This document shows positions 26,470 to 34,056 of a DNA stretch of 45,995 nt, in pieces. The stretch lies in NCBI GenBank assembly GCA_015067005.1, contig SVNH01000023.1, forward strand, positions 1 to 45,995, in the 5' to 3' direction. Positions within the stretch are counted from its first letter, which is position 1, and every line of letters begins with the position of its first letter. The DNA is from Ruminococcus flavefaciens (lineage in GTDB: Bacteria; Bacillota; Clostridia; Oscillospirales; Ruminococcaceae). The translations under genes and the position numbers were made by a program. A model generated the notes under the pieces. The model made no database searches, was not told the origin of the DNA, and was given only the letters and a program-made list of their open reading frames with translations.

Positions 26470-28040
26470 AAGCATGGTTATATTACAGACTGTCCCGGGA
26501 TGAGGACGCTGAAATGAACAGCCTTCAGAATCAGCGTCAGATACTTGTGGACTACGCGAATCTGAACGGCTACGAAATTACAGGCGAAAGCTTCGACGAC
26601 AATGTATCAGGTATGACATTCGAGCGACATGGACTTCATCAGATTGAACTTGCAGTCGAGGACGGAAAGGTTGACGTCCTGCTGGTCAAAGACTTGTCCA
26701 GACTTGGCAGACACCGGACACGAACTGCACTGTTCATCGATTACCTGCGCGAGAACAATGTGCGAGTTTATTCCGTGACCGAGGGCATCGACTCCTCAAA
26801 CGAAAACGACGATATGATAATCGGCTTCAAGCAGCTCGTCAATGACTTCTACGCCAAAGACATTGGTAAGAAGGTCCGTGCAGGCATACGTCAGAAGCAA
26901 AAAACAGGAATGCCTGTGAACCTGCCTATGGGATACTACAAGGACAGAAACACAGGCGAGGTGTTGGTCGATGAAACGGCTGCAGCAATAGTCCGAGAGA
27001 TATTCGAGAAGTTCTTTGCCGGCTACGGACTGAGCACTATCGCCAAGGAATTCAATCGGCGCGGAATAAAATCTCCAGAATACTACTCTCACAGAAAGGT
27101 CGGAGCACAGAGAACGCAGATGTGCAAGAAATTCTTGTGGGTTCAGACAACGGTAAAGCGTATAATACAAAACGAAGCATATACAGGAACTCTCGTCAAT
27201 CACAAGACTGTAACATCAAAAATATACAAGACGAAAGATGTAATACCACCCGAGGAACAGTATCGCCATGAAAACTATATGCCTGCAATAATTGACCGCG
27301 AGACTTTTAATCAGGCACAAGCACTCCTTGAGAGCAGATTGAAGAATAACGCGCGTTCTAAATTCGGTAATGTTATCCATAGATACTGCGGAATGATAAA
27401 ATGCGCCGAATGTGGAGCGAGCCTCATTGCTAAAAAGCGAACAGTAGCAGATCACTCATGGGTGGAATATACCTGCAACAGCAATCACCGCTACGGCAAC
27501 GAGTATTGTAGAGCTCACACTATCCGCGAGGAACAGCTCGACGAGATTATCCACACAGAGCTTGTTCTGCTCAGACAGGAAATACTCGATTCCAGTCAGA
27601 AATATGACGAGATAGTCAAGGAGTGGAACAAGAAGAAGCCAAAATACGATAAAATGGTAAAGGAATACACGGAGAAGATAGTCATTCTGAAAACGCAGAT
27701 AGAAAGCATACTAATGGAGCGTATCAATGACCGTGAACACGCTCCGATGTACAACAGCATGATCGAAAAGCGTGAAGCTGAGATAGCGGAGCTGACTCAG
27801 AAAATTGAGGACTGCAAGCGGTTCGACGAGCTCAGCAAGAAGCGTCGGGACGAGCTGCTGTCCACAGCAGAAATGCTGGACGAGGTGCTATTAGAACCGT
27901 ATATCACCGACGCGAATATGCGACTGCTCGTCCGCAAGGTAATCGTTCACGAAAATGAGGACGGCAGCCTTGATGTAAGCCTTGAATTCAACGGCGACTT
28001 CAAGGATACGAGTACAGTGTGCTTTGAAATCAACGATTAA
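26466..28040 (+). CDS. Large serine recombinase (TnpX/Tn4451-like)
   Basis: 524 residues. The resolvase-type catalytic domain has YYRLSRDE with nucleophile Ser10 and VKDLSRLGRHR. A recombinase domain follows, with a zinc ribbon (CAECG, then HRYGNEYC) and a long C-terminal coiled coil (about 370-470). It should excise and integrate IME-1. It is the last gene of the element and ends at a terminator 140 bp before tRNA-Leu. Confidence 0.93.
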   Translation: MKAWLYYRLSRDEDAEMNSLQNQRQILVDYANLNGYEITGESFDDNVSGMTFERHGLHQIELAVEDGKVDVLLVKDLSRLGRHRTRTALFIDYLRENNVRVYSVTEGIDSSNENDDMIIGFKQLVNDFYAKDIGKKVRAGIRQKQKTGMPVNLPMGYYKDRNTGEVLVDETAAAIVREIFEKFFAGYGLSTIAKEFNRRGIKSPEYYSHRKVGAQRTQMCKKFLWVQTTVKRIIQNEAYTGTLVNHKTVTSKIYKTKDVIPPEEQYRHENYMPAIIDRETFNQAQALLESRLKNNARSKFGNVIHRYCGMIKCAECGASLIAKKRTVADHSWVEYTCNSNHRYGNEYCRAHTIREEQLDEIIHTELVLLRQEILDSSQKYDEIVKEWNKKKPKYDKMVKEYTEKIVILKTQIESILMERINDREHAPMYNSMIEKREAEIAELTQKIEDCKRFDELSKKRRDELLSTAEMLDEVLLEPYITDANMRLLVRKVIVHENEDGSLDVSLEFNGDFKDTSTVCFEIND

Positions 28041-28047
28041 TAATAAT

Positions 28048-28076
28048 AGCCGCAGGGACTACCTGCGGCTTATTCT
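28048..28076 (+). terminator. Terminator of the recombinase gene
   Basis: 9-bp stem AGCCGCAGG/CCTGCGGCT (28048-28056, 28062-28070) followed by tattcttta. Confidence 0.82.
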
Positions 28077-28151
28077 TTATCGGCATACACACGAAATATA
28101 CCTTCCGTGTCTGATTACCCAGTACCAAGGTAGGAATAGCAAAATTCAAAA

Positions 28152-28175
28152 GAAAAAAGCCCGAATAATCGGACT
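28152..28175 (-). terminator. Terminator of tRNA-Leu
   Basis: On the minus strand AGTCCGA/TCGGGCT (28158-28175, one G-U pair) is followed by a six-T run, 7 bases after the tRNA CCA end. Confidence 0.8.
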
Positions 28176-28182
28176 TTCTGAA

Positions 28183-28267
28183 TGGTGCGGGTGACAGGAC
28201 TTGAACCTGCACACCTTACGGCATTAGAACCTAAATCTAACGTGTCTGCCAATTTCACCACACCCGC
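28183..28267 (-). tRNA. tRNA-Leu (UAG)
   Basis: The acceptor stem GCGGGTG/CACCCGC is perfect, the CCA end is encoded (28183-28185), the anticodon arm is TTAGA-TTTAGGT-TCTAA giving anticodon UAG, a short type II variable arm is present and the T-arm has GGTTCAAGTCC. 85 nt including CCA. It faces the recombinase end of IME-1. Confidence 0.95.
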
Positions 28268-28446
28268 ATATAAAATTTTGCTGTCGATTTTGACTGCCGA
28301 CAGTGGGCAGTTTTATAGATGCAATGACGTAGCGCAAACGAAATCTAACGTGTCTGCCAATTTCACCACACCCGCATATTAAATTTTGATGTCGATTTTG
28401 ACTACCGACAGGGGACAGTATTATAAATGCAATGACGCAGCGCAAA
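28233..28446. repeat. 108-bp tandem duplication of the tRNA-Leu 5' half and upstream region
   Basis: Copy A 28233-28338 and copy B 28341-28446, same orientation, offset 108 bp, with about ten differences. Copy B carries only the first 35 nt of the tRNA (up to the anticodon stem) plus the upstream region; copy A is part of the intact tRNA gene. Confidence 0.88.
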
Positions 28447-28509
28447 GAAAGTATCATAGCTGCAGAAATGCATAGCGCATCTCCGCAGCATAAAAACCTG
28501 ATACGATCA

Positions 28510-28995
28510 TTATTCCTGAGAAGCAGCGGAATTCTCCCCCTCTGCGTTTTCGGCGGACTTTTCCTGAGGCTCAGCAACATCCGGATCTTCAGCAGTTTTT
28601 TCAGTTTCAGCAGCTTTTGCAGCCTCAGCAGCTTCTTCTGCCGCATCCTCTTCTTCCTGCTTTTTGAGAGCAGCCTCTCTTGCCTCAGCTTTTTTCTGAA
28701 TTTCCTTTTCAGCCTCAGCCTGCTGTCTTTCTCTTTCAGCACGATCACCTGCGGATTCGATATAAATATCCTCATCAGCAAGACTTCCAACGAAATTAAG
28801 CTGTTTTACAGGAATTCTCTTCAGTGGAGAATAGATAAACTTGCTGCATGAATAAGAGCAGTCAACAAGACCTCTTTTTTCGCACAGAACCTTATTACCG
28901 TCTCTTGCGCGCTTACCGTTCTGACAGTAATCGCACTTTGGAGTCATACCCTTATCGAAATAGTTGCCGCTTTTAAAGAATGAGAGTAAACCCAT
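28510..28995 (-). CDS. Zn-ribbon-like protein with Glu/Ala-rich helical tail
   Basis: 161 residues, start at 28995 with RBS GAGGTG. The N-terminal third has CDYCQNGKRARDGNKVLCEK and DCSYSCSKF (five or six Cys that could bind zinc). Residues 80-135 are a charged, Ala/Glu/Lys-rich helix, and the last 25 residues are acidic and disordered. I do not recognise the family. Upstream is AT-rich DNA shared with the divergent gene at 29268. Confidence 0.75.
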   Translation of the reverse strand: MGLLSFFKSGNYFDKGMTPKCDYCQNGKRARDGNKVLCEKRGLVDCSYSCSKFIYSPLKRIPVKQLNFVGSLADEDIYIESAGDRAERERQQAEAEKEIQKKAEAREAALKKQEEEDAAEEAAEAAKAAETEKTAEDPDVAEPQEKSAENAEGENSAASQE

Positions 28996-29157
28996 TAGAA
29001 ATCACCTCAAATATTAAACTAAAGTATATTATAACACAAAAAAAACAATTTGTCCAGTAAAATTTGAAAAATACATACAAATTGATAGAGATAGCAATAT
29101 TTGGCAATAAAATAATACCATCAAGCCGTTTGTCCACATTGATCGCAATTAATAATA

Positions 29158-29186
29158 TTGACACCTTATCGTATCTGATGTATAAT
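29158..29186 (+). promoter_or_regulatory. Consensus sigma-A promoter
   Basis: TTGACA (29158-29163), 17-bp spacer, TATAAT (29181-29186): a perfect consensus promoter for the gene at 29268. Confidence 0.88.
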
Positions 29187-29267
29187 TTATTAATAAAGGT
29201 CAAAACAGCTGGATAATTATTGTCTGAGCAGCTGTTTATACCGATCAGCAACAAAGAAGGTGAAAAA

Positions 29268-29876
29268 ATGGAACACAATAATGAAATGAATAACACATCT
29301 GCTGCTGACGAACAGGAAATAAAGCGTTTGAACGCCGAAGCAAAGGTAGAGGCTCTGTTTGCTCAGGCAAGAGCCGCAAAGCACGTCAAGGGGACGGAAA
29401 AACATATCCCCTCCCCTGCTATAACGAAGGATAAGCCGAAGTCAGCTGATAAAAAAGCGGAAGAAATTCTTGAACAAGTACGGCATCACAAAAGCACTAC
29501 GAAATCTGAAAATCCTGACCTATCAGACGTTGTTACAAGCGATTCCCCGCAGACACCCGAAGAAAAAGTTGCAGCAATGTTTGCACAGGCAAGTGCTTCA
29601 AATCATCACGGTAAATCAAAGTCATACAACCTCTCTGCCACCGGCACAGAGGTAATGATACTTGAATTCATTTCACTTTTCATATTCTTCATGTGCATGA
29701 ACTCGCCTATGTTTGAGGCATTTTCGCTTCTGGCAGTAATGATGCCGCCTATCATCGGAATAGCATCAAGAATTCTCAGGCACGGTCTCACACTAAGCGA
29801 AGCAGTTTCAAAATGCAAGCTGCACATATTTGTGGCAATCCTGTTTTTTATTATCATATTCCTCACTGTCGTGTGA
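29268..29876 (+). CDS. Membrane protein of unknown function
   Basis: 202 residues from the ATG at 29268 (RBS AGAAGG). The cytosolic N-terminal part (1-135) is charged and contains two related short segments, KVEALFAQARAAKH and KVAAMFAQASASNH, an internal duplication. The C-terminus has two or three hydrophobic segments (about 138-155, 157-170, 184-202). Transcribed from a perfect promoter, so probably well expressed. No family recognised. Confidence 0.7.
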   Translation: MEHNNEMNNTSAADEQEIKRLNAEAKVEALFAQARAAKHVKGTEKHIPSPAITKDKPKSADKKAEEILEQVRHHKSTTKSENPDLSDVVTSDSPQTPEEKVAAMFAQASASNHHGKSKSYNLSATGTEVMILEFISLFIFFMCMNSPMFEAFSLLAVMMPPIIGIASRILRHGLTLSEAVSKCKLHIFVAILFFIIIFLTVV

Positions 29877-29913
29877 CCCCCCATAAGCGTTATACTATGC
29901 TAACCTTCAACTA

Positions 29914-29942
29914 TTGAAACATTATCTATCATATGTTATAAT
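29914..29942 (+). promoter_or_regulatory. Sigma-A promoter with extended -10, hydG operon
   Basis: TTGAAA (29914-29919), 17-bp spacer ending TGT, TATAAT (29937-29942). The transcript would start near 29949. Confidence 0.75.
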
Positions 29943-29954
29943 AATATCAGCGGT

Positions 29955-29987
29955 ACACAGGATTTATTCTGTGTTCGGCTTTTTTTA
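29955..29987 (+). terminator. Terminator-like hairpin 1 in the hydG leader
   Basis: ACACAG/CTGTGT stem (29955-29960, 29969-29974), possible AGC/GCT base extension, then an eight-T run. It may end the upstream gene or attenuate the hydG operon. Confidence 0.65.
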
Positions 29988-30066
29988 AAATTTGTTTTCG
30001 GACAGCAGAGCTGACGCCCTGTTATCGGATGGCATTTATACCGATATACAATTCTGTGTATAATAC

Positions 30067-30095
30067 CGTCCGTATGCAATTACGGACGTTTTTTT
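30067..30095 (+). terminator. Strong terminator 2 directly before the TM1266-type gene
   Basis: Perfect 8-bp stem CGTCCGTA/TACGGACG (30067-30074, 30081-30088) and seven T residues, ending 19 bases before the start codon of the next gene. With no promoter visible after it, expression must depend on read-through or antitermination. Confidence 0.8.
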
Positions 30096-30113
30096 GTGTC
30101 CGCAGGAGGCAAA

Positions 30114-30362
30114 ATGGATGAAAAAAGAATAGCCGTCGCCGCGATAGTGGTCGATGAGCAGTCAGCAGTCGAAGAAGTCAACAAGGTACTGCATGAATAT
30201 AGCAGTATTATCATCGGAAGAATGGGTATCCCCTACAAAGAACGCGGAATATCCCTCATCTCAGTTGCACTTGATGCAGCCCCGGATACCATAAGCAGTC
30301 TCACTGGCAGGCTCGGACAAATCAGCGGAGTGTCAGTTAAAGCCGCTGTTTCCAAGAAATAA
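30114..30362 (+). CDS. TM1266-type putative iron-only hydrogenase system regulator
   Basis: 82 residues from the ATG at 30114 (RBS CAGGAGG). An ACT/NikR-C-like ferredoxin fold is suggested by KRIAVAAIVVDEQSAVEEVN, GRMGIPYKERGISLISVAL and SLTGRLGQISGVSVKAAV. Genes of this family regularly adjoin [FeFe]-hydrogenase maturation genes. It is 12 bp upstream of hydG. The molecular role is unproven in the family. Confidence 0.87.
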   Translation: MDEKRIAVAAIVVDEQSAVEEVNKVLHEYSSIIIGRMGIPYKERGISLISVALDAAPDTISSLTGRLGQISGVSVKAAVSKK

Positions 30363-30374
30363 TGGAGGTAAGCT

Positions 30375-31826
30375 ATGTACGATATAAAATCACTTAAAGC
30401 TGAGGAATTCATCAACGATGAAGAGATACTCGAAACTCTTAAATACGCTGATGAGCATAAAAACGATCACGAACTGATCGACCAGATCCTCGAAAAGGCA
30501 CGTCCTAAAAAGACAGGCAGAGGCGTTGAATGTGCCGGTCTTACACACCGCGAAGCAAGTGTACTTCTTGCCTGCGATGATCCGGAGACAATCGAAAAGA
30601 TATACTCCCTTGCAAGAGAGATCAAAGAGGCTTTCTACGGCGACAGAATAGTTATGTTCGCTCCGCTCTACCTCTCAAATTACTGCGTAAATAAGTGCGT
30701 ATACTGTCCTTATCACCAGCAGAACAAGGATATACCGCGTAAAAAGCTCACTCAGGAAGAGGTCCGCGATGAGGTCATCGCTCTTCAGGATATGGGACAT
30801 AAGCGTCTTGCTATCGAAGCCGGCGAGGATCCGGTAAACAACCCTATCGAATACATCCTTGACTGCATCAAGACTATCTACTCGATCAAGCATAAAAACG
30901 GTGCTATCCGCCGTGTAAATGTAAACATCGCAGCAACAACTGTTGAGAATTACAGAAAGCTGCGCGACGCTGGTATCGGTACTTATATTCTTTTCCAGGA
31001 GACCTACCACAAGGCAAGCTATGAGGTGCTTCATCCGGCAGGTCCGAAACACAATTACGCTTACCACACTGAAGCTATGGATCGTGCTATGGAAGGCGGT
31101 ATCGACGATGTAGGCCTCGGCGTTCTCTTCGGTCTTGACAAGTACCGCTATGAGTTTGCAGGTCTTCTTATGCACGCTGAGCACCTCGAAGCTGTTCACG
31201 GCGTAGGACCTCACACTATCAGCGTACCGCGTCTCAGAAGAGCATCCGACATTGACCTCGATTCATTCGATAACGGTATTGATGACGATACATTCGCAAA
31301 GATCGTAGCTTGTATCCGTATAGCAGTCCCCTACACCGGCATGATTATCTCTACCCGTGAGAGCGAAGCCTGCCGCGAAAAGGTCATCGGACTTGGCGTT
31401 TCGCAGATCTCAGGCGGTTCAAGAACCTCCGTCGGCGGATATGCTGGTTATACACCCGAAGAAAGACCTCACGATACTGAGCAGTTCGACGTTTCAGATC
31501 AGCGTTCGCTCGACGAGGTCGTAAAGTGGCTCATGGATCTCGGTTATATTCCTTCATTCTGTACAGCCTGCTACCGCGAAGGACGTACAGGCGACCGCTT
31601 TATGGCACTGTGTAAGGTAGGTCAGATACAGAACTGTTGTCATCCAAATGCCCTCATGACTCTTCAGGAATATCTCACTGACTACGCTTCACCTGAAACA
31701 AAGGCTGTCGGAGAAGCACTCATTGCCCGTGAAATACAGAATGTTCCGGACGAAAAGCGCCGTCAGCGCGCTATTGAGTACCTCACTGAGATCAAAAACG
31801 AAGGCAAACGCGATTTCCGTTTCTAA
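30375..31826 (+). CDS. hydG: [FeFe]-hydrogenase maturase HydG (radical SAM tyrosine lyase)
   Basis: 483 residues, the usual length. The radical-SAM CX3CX2C motif is at C104, C108 and C111 (NYCVNKCVYC), and the C-terminal auxiliary cluster motif CX2CX22C is present (FCTACYREG to NCC). HydG cleaves tyrosine to make CO and cyanide for the H-cluster. RBS GGAGG. hydE, hydF and the hydrogenase are not in the window. Confidence 0.97.
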   Translation: MYDIKSLKAEEFINDEEILETLKYADEHKNDHELIDQILEKARPKKTGRGVECAGLTHREASVLLACDDPETIEKIYSLAREIKEAFYGDRIVMFAPLYLSNYCVNKCVYCPYHQQNKDIPRKKLTQEEVRDEVIALQDMGHKRLAIEAGEDPVNNPIEYILDCIKTIYSIKHKNGAIRRVNVNIAATTVENYRKLRDAGIGTYILFQETYHKASYEVLHPAGPKHNYAYHTEAMDRAMEGGIDDVGLGVLFGLDKYRYEFAGLLMHAEHLEAVHGVGPHTISVPRLRRASDIDLDSFDNGIDDDTFAKIVACIRIAVPYTGMIISTRESEACREKVIGLGVSQISGGSRTSVGGYAGYTPEERPHDTEQFDVSDQRSLDEVVKWLMDLGYIPSFCTACYREGRTGDRFMALCKVGQIQNCCHPNALMTLQEYLTDYASPETKAVGEALIAREIQNVPDEKRRQRAIEYLTEIKNEGKRDFRF

Positions 31827-31899
31827 GCGCGGCAGCGTGACGCTGTCCCCTTCCATGTTGTCGCTTGTTTCACTCGCGCACTTTACAACAAAGCATACT

Positions 31900-31937
31900 C
31901 GCACACGGCTCTTCATATTGGGCTGTGTGCGTTTTAT
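31900..31937 (+). terminator. Terminator after hydG
   Basis: Stem CGCACACGGCT / GGCTGTGTGCG (31900-31910, 31921-31931) followed by ttttatt. Confidence 0.8.
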
Positions 31938-31945
31938 TAATACAA

Positions 31946-31980
31946 AAATCCCGACAGACCGAAAGATCCGTCGGGATTTA
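31946..31980. terminator. Original host terminator of the GGGtGRT gene
   Basis: Stem AAATCCCGAC / GTCGGGATTT region, symmetrical with A- and T-runs. It lies just left of the left attachment repeat, where the 3' end of the GGGtGRT gene stood before IME-2 inserted. Confidence 0.75.
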
Positions 31981-31988
31981 TTATATTG

Positions 31989-32078
31989 CGTATTATAGCC
32001 GATTAGCTATTACTTCATAGCCTCTTCAACAGCAACTGCACAAGCAACAGTAGCACCAACCATCGGGTTGTTGCCCAT
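31989..32078. repeat. Left attachment repeat (att) of IME-2
   Basis: 90 bp identical to 44835-44924 except at 32049 and 32052. It encodes, on the minus strand, the last codons of the GGGtGRT gene plus stop and flank. After 32078 the similarity ends abruptly, so this is the displaced gene tail. Confidence 0.92.
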
Positions 32079-32216
32079 CTTTTTTCGCCTATTTAGCGGC
32101 ATTTCGGCCACTTTACACGGTGACTGATCACTACCGATAAACCGCTATATTTCCACAAATTCAGCTTCTGATAGACTTCCACAGATTTTGAGTAATTCTT
32201 AACCGAACTCAGCTTC

Positions 32217-32237
32217 GGGTGACAAATGGGTGACAAA
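32217..32237. repeat. Paired GGGTGACAAA arm-type repeats, left end
   Basis: GGGTGACAAA-t-GGGTGACAAA, the same 21 bases found at 44744-44764 near the right end in the same orientation. The position inside each end of the element fits integrase or excisionase arm-binding sites. Confidence 0.7.
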
Positions 32238-32339
32238 GTAAAGGGGCTACAACTGGCTATACTTTGTGGGAAGCGTACTATGTGCTTTTTTACATTATAA
32301 CATAAAACGGCATGATTTGCAAGAGTTTGATATATTTTA

Positions 32340-32379
32340 TAAAAAAATACCGCCGCTCAGCTCTAAACCTGAACGGCGG
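32340..32379 (-). terminator. Integrase terminator
   Basis: GC-rich hairpin CCGCCG.TCAG / CTGA.CGGCGG followed on the minus strand by a seven-T run (32341-32347). Confidence 0.82.
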
Positions 32380-32387
32380 ATAGTTGA

Positions 32388-33575
32388 TTACTTGAATACA
32401 TTTTCTAAGTCTTTTTTGCTCTGCTCGGCTTGACTGCGAGTAAGATGATTGTAGATGTTCATTGTTACGTTGATATTTTTATGTCCAAGCCTTTCCTGTA
32501 CATATTTCAGCGGCAGACCGGCTTCAAGCAGTCTTGTGCAGTGGGTGTGCCTGAGAGAGTGAAAATTGAAGTTTGGACAGAACTCATGAATCACAGTGCT
32601 TGTGTGCTGCATAATGCGCGGCTGTATAAAGCAGCCGTTCTCATATACATTTACAAAGTCGATTACTTCGCCTCTGTGGTTATTTATACCCTCCTGATCA
32701 TTAAAGTACAAGGTGGTATAGTATTCGTCGTAGAACGCTTTGTTCTCAGCCTGCTCCGCTCTGAGCTCGTTTAAGAAATCAACAACAAACTGGTCTATAT
32801 CGACAACTCTGGAAGAATTATACTTGGGCGGTGTAAGATACCACACCTTCTTCTCATCATGCCATTGGAGCTGCTTGTCGATAGTGATAGTCTTATTATC
32901 AAAATCAACGCTGTCCCACGTTACGGCAAAAGCCTCACCCAACCTTAATCCGCAATGATAAGCCAGCATCATAGGTATGTACGGTGAAGAACCTTTAGGG
33001 AAGCGCTCAAAAATCTTGTCGATGATGTCATTCTCAATGACGTCCCTTACATATAACGAAGCCTTATAGTTGCTTCGAGAACCTTTAGGAATCTTCACAT
33101 AAACCATAGGCGAGTTTTTTATGTATTGAAGCGGCTGCACAGCATAATTCAGACTGCTTGAGAGTATACCTTTAACACTTATTATTGTATTCTTGCTGAA
33201 TCCTTGTGAAACCAGATCATTTATAAGTGACTGTAACTGTTCTGCGGTTATGTTTGTTAACCGGTATTGTCCAATAATAGGTGCTATGTGAAGTCGGATG
33301 TGCTTTTGGTAGCTCGCAATAGTTGAGGGCTTCAAGTTAGGGCGGCAGTACATATCAACCCAATAATCCATATAATCGCTCATGGATAATTCCGTCGGAA
33401 CAAAGACAGTTCCAGAGTTCAGATACTCGTTCATAGCCTTTGTTCCAGCAGTTAGGGCATCTGCCTTGGTACTAAAACCGCCTTTGCTGAAGCGCTTTCG
33501 CTTGCCTTTGATTCTTGCGACTTCAAAATAGTATTCCCAATACTTGCCGCGTTTTCGCGTGTTTATCTCCGTCAT
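32388..33575 (-). CDS. Tyrosine recombinase integrase (Tn916 Int-like)
   Basis: 395 residues. An N-terminal arm-binding domain (GKYWEYYFEVARIKGKRKR), a core-binding SAM-like domain (about 60-150) and a catalytic domain with R211 (GLRLGE), H339-x-x-R342, H365 (LGH) and Tyr375 (NIYNH). All catalytic residues are intact, so the element should be able to recombine. It is the leftmost gene of IME-2, reading toward the left end, as is usual. Confidence 0.95.
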   Translation of the reverse strand: MTEINTRKRGKYWEYYFEVARIKGKRKRFSKGGFSTKADALTAGTKAMNEYLNSGTVFVPTELSMSDYMDYWVDMYCRPNLKPSTIASYQKHIRLHIAPIIGQYRLTNITAEQLQSLINDLVSQGFSKNTIISVKGILSSSLNYAVQPLQYIKNSPMVYVKIPKGSRSNYKASLYVRDVIENDIIDKIFERFPKGSSPYIPMMLAYHCGLRLGEAFAVTWDSVDFDNKTITIDKQLQWHDEKKVWYLTPPKYNSSRVVDIDQFVVDFLNELRAEQAENKAFYDEYYTTLYFNDQEGINNHRGEVIDFVNVYENGCFIQPRIMQHTSTVIHEFCPNFNFHSLRHTHCTRLLEAGLPLKYVQERLGHKNINVTMNIYNHLTRSQAEQSKKDLENVFK

Positions 33576-33641
33576 ATTATTTCTCCCTGAAATATGAGGA
33601 TAGCGCCAAATATAGGCGCTATCCTTACTGTGATTATGGAG

Positions 33642-33935
33642 TTACGCAGATACTGATATCTTCTCAACATCATGTGGATCAGTAAGGTCATAGCCGTCAT
33701 AATCATCCAGAAATTTCATCAGCGTTGCGTGTCTGATCTTATACGAGCCGAGTTTCAACGCCGGTAACAGTCCGGTATTTATCAACTGATAAACATATCC
33801 TGTGTTAGTGTGCATGATTGTTGCGACTTCCTTAACAGTGTAAAGAATCTTCTGTGGTATCACGCCATTTGAGCCGTGCTCGTTGACGTTCTGTGGGATT
33901 GCCTCTGGGGTGGTTGAATTTGAATTGATATTCAT
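33642..33935 (-). CDS. Excisionase-like helix-turn-helix protein
   Basis: 97 residues. The C-terminal half is an HTH_17/MerR-like domain: LYTVKEVATIMHTNTGYVYQ, LPALKLGSYKIRHATLMKFL. It lies 66 bp upstream of the integrase gene and in the same orientation, the standard xis-int order. RBS AAAGGAG. The N-terminal 30 residues are Asn/Pro-rich and probably disordered. Confidence 0.83.
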   Translation of the reverse strand: MNINSNSTTPEAIPQNVNEHGSNGVIPQKILYTVKEVATIMHTNTGYVYQLINTGLLPALKLGSYKIRHATLMKFLDDYDGYDLTDPHDVEKISVSA

Positions 33936-33952
33936 AAATATTCTCCTTTCGC

Positions 33953-33981
33953 TTGACCTATATGGTCATTTAGCGTATAAT
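33953..33981 (+). promoter_or_regulatory. Rightward promoter-like site with internal palindrome
   Basis: TTGACC (33953-33958), 17-bp spacer, TATAAT (33976-33981). The palindrome GACC-tatat-GGTC overlaps the -35 box. It points into the 3' end of the convergent relaxase gene, so it would make an antisense RNA. The palindrome may instead be an operator for xis. Confidence 0.45.
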
Positions 33982-34056
33982 AATTATATACAGTGCGTCC
34001 CGATGGGGAAACACTCGAATTTACTTTAATATACCATAATCGCCTTCGTTGTCGTA

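Larger units (their letters stand above)
31827..32387. other. hydG 3' flank and left end of IME-2
   Basis: No gene. Contents in order: hydG terminator, old GGGtGRT terminator, left 90-bp attachment repeat (31989-32078), paired arm-type repeats (32217-32237) and the integrase terminator. Confidence 0.75.

Noticed and set aside
28345..28375. Second tRNA gene at the duplicated 5' half
   Set aside because: Only the first 35 nt are present, so no tRNA fold is possible.
32217..32237. CRISPR-like repeats at the element ends
   Set aside because: Only paired 10-mers with no spacers; they fit integrase arm sites. No CRISPR array is seen anywhere in the window.
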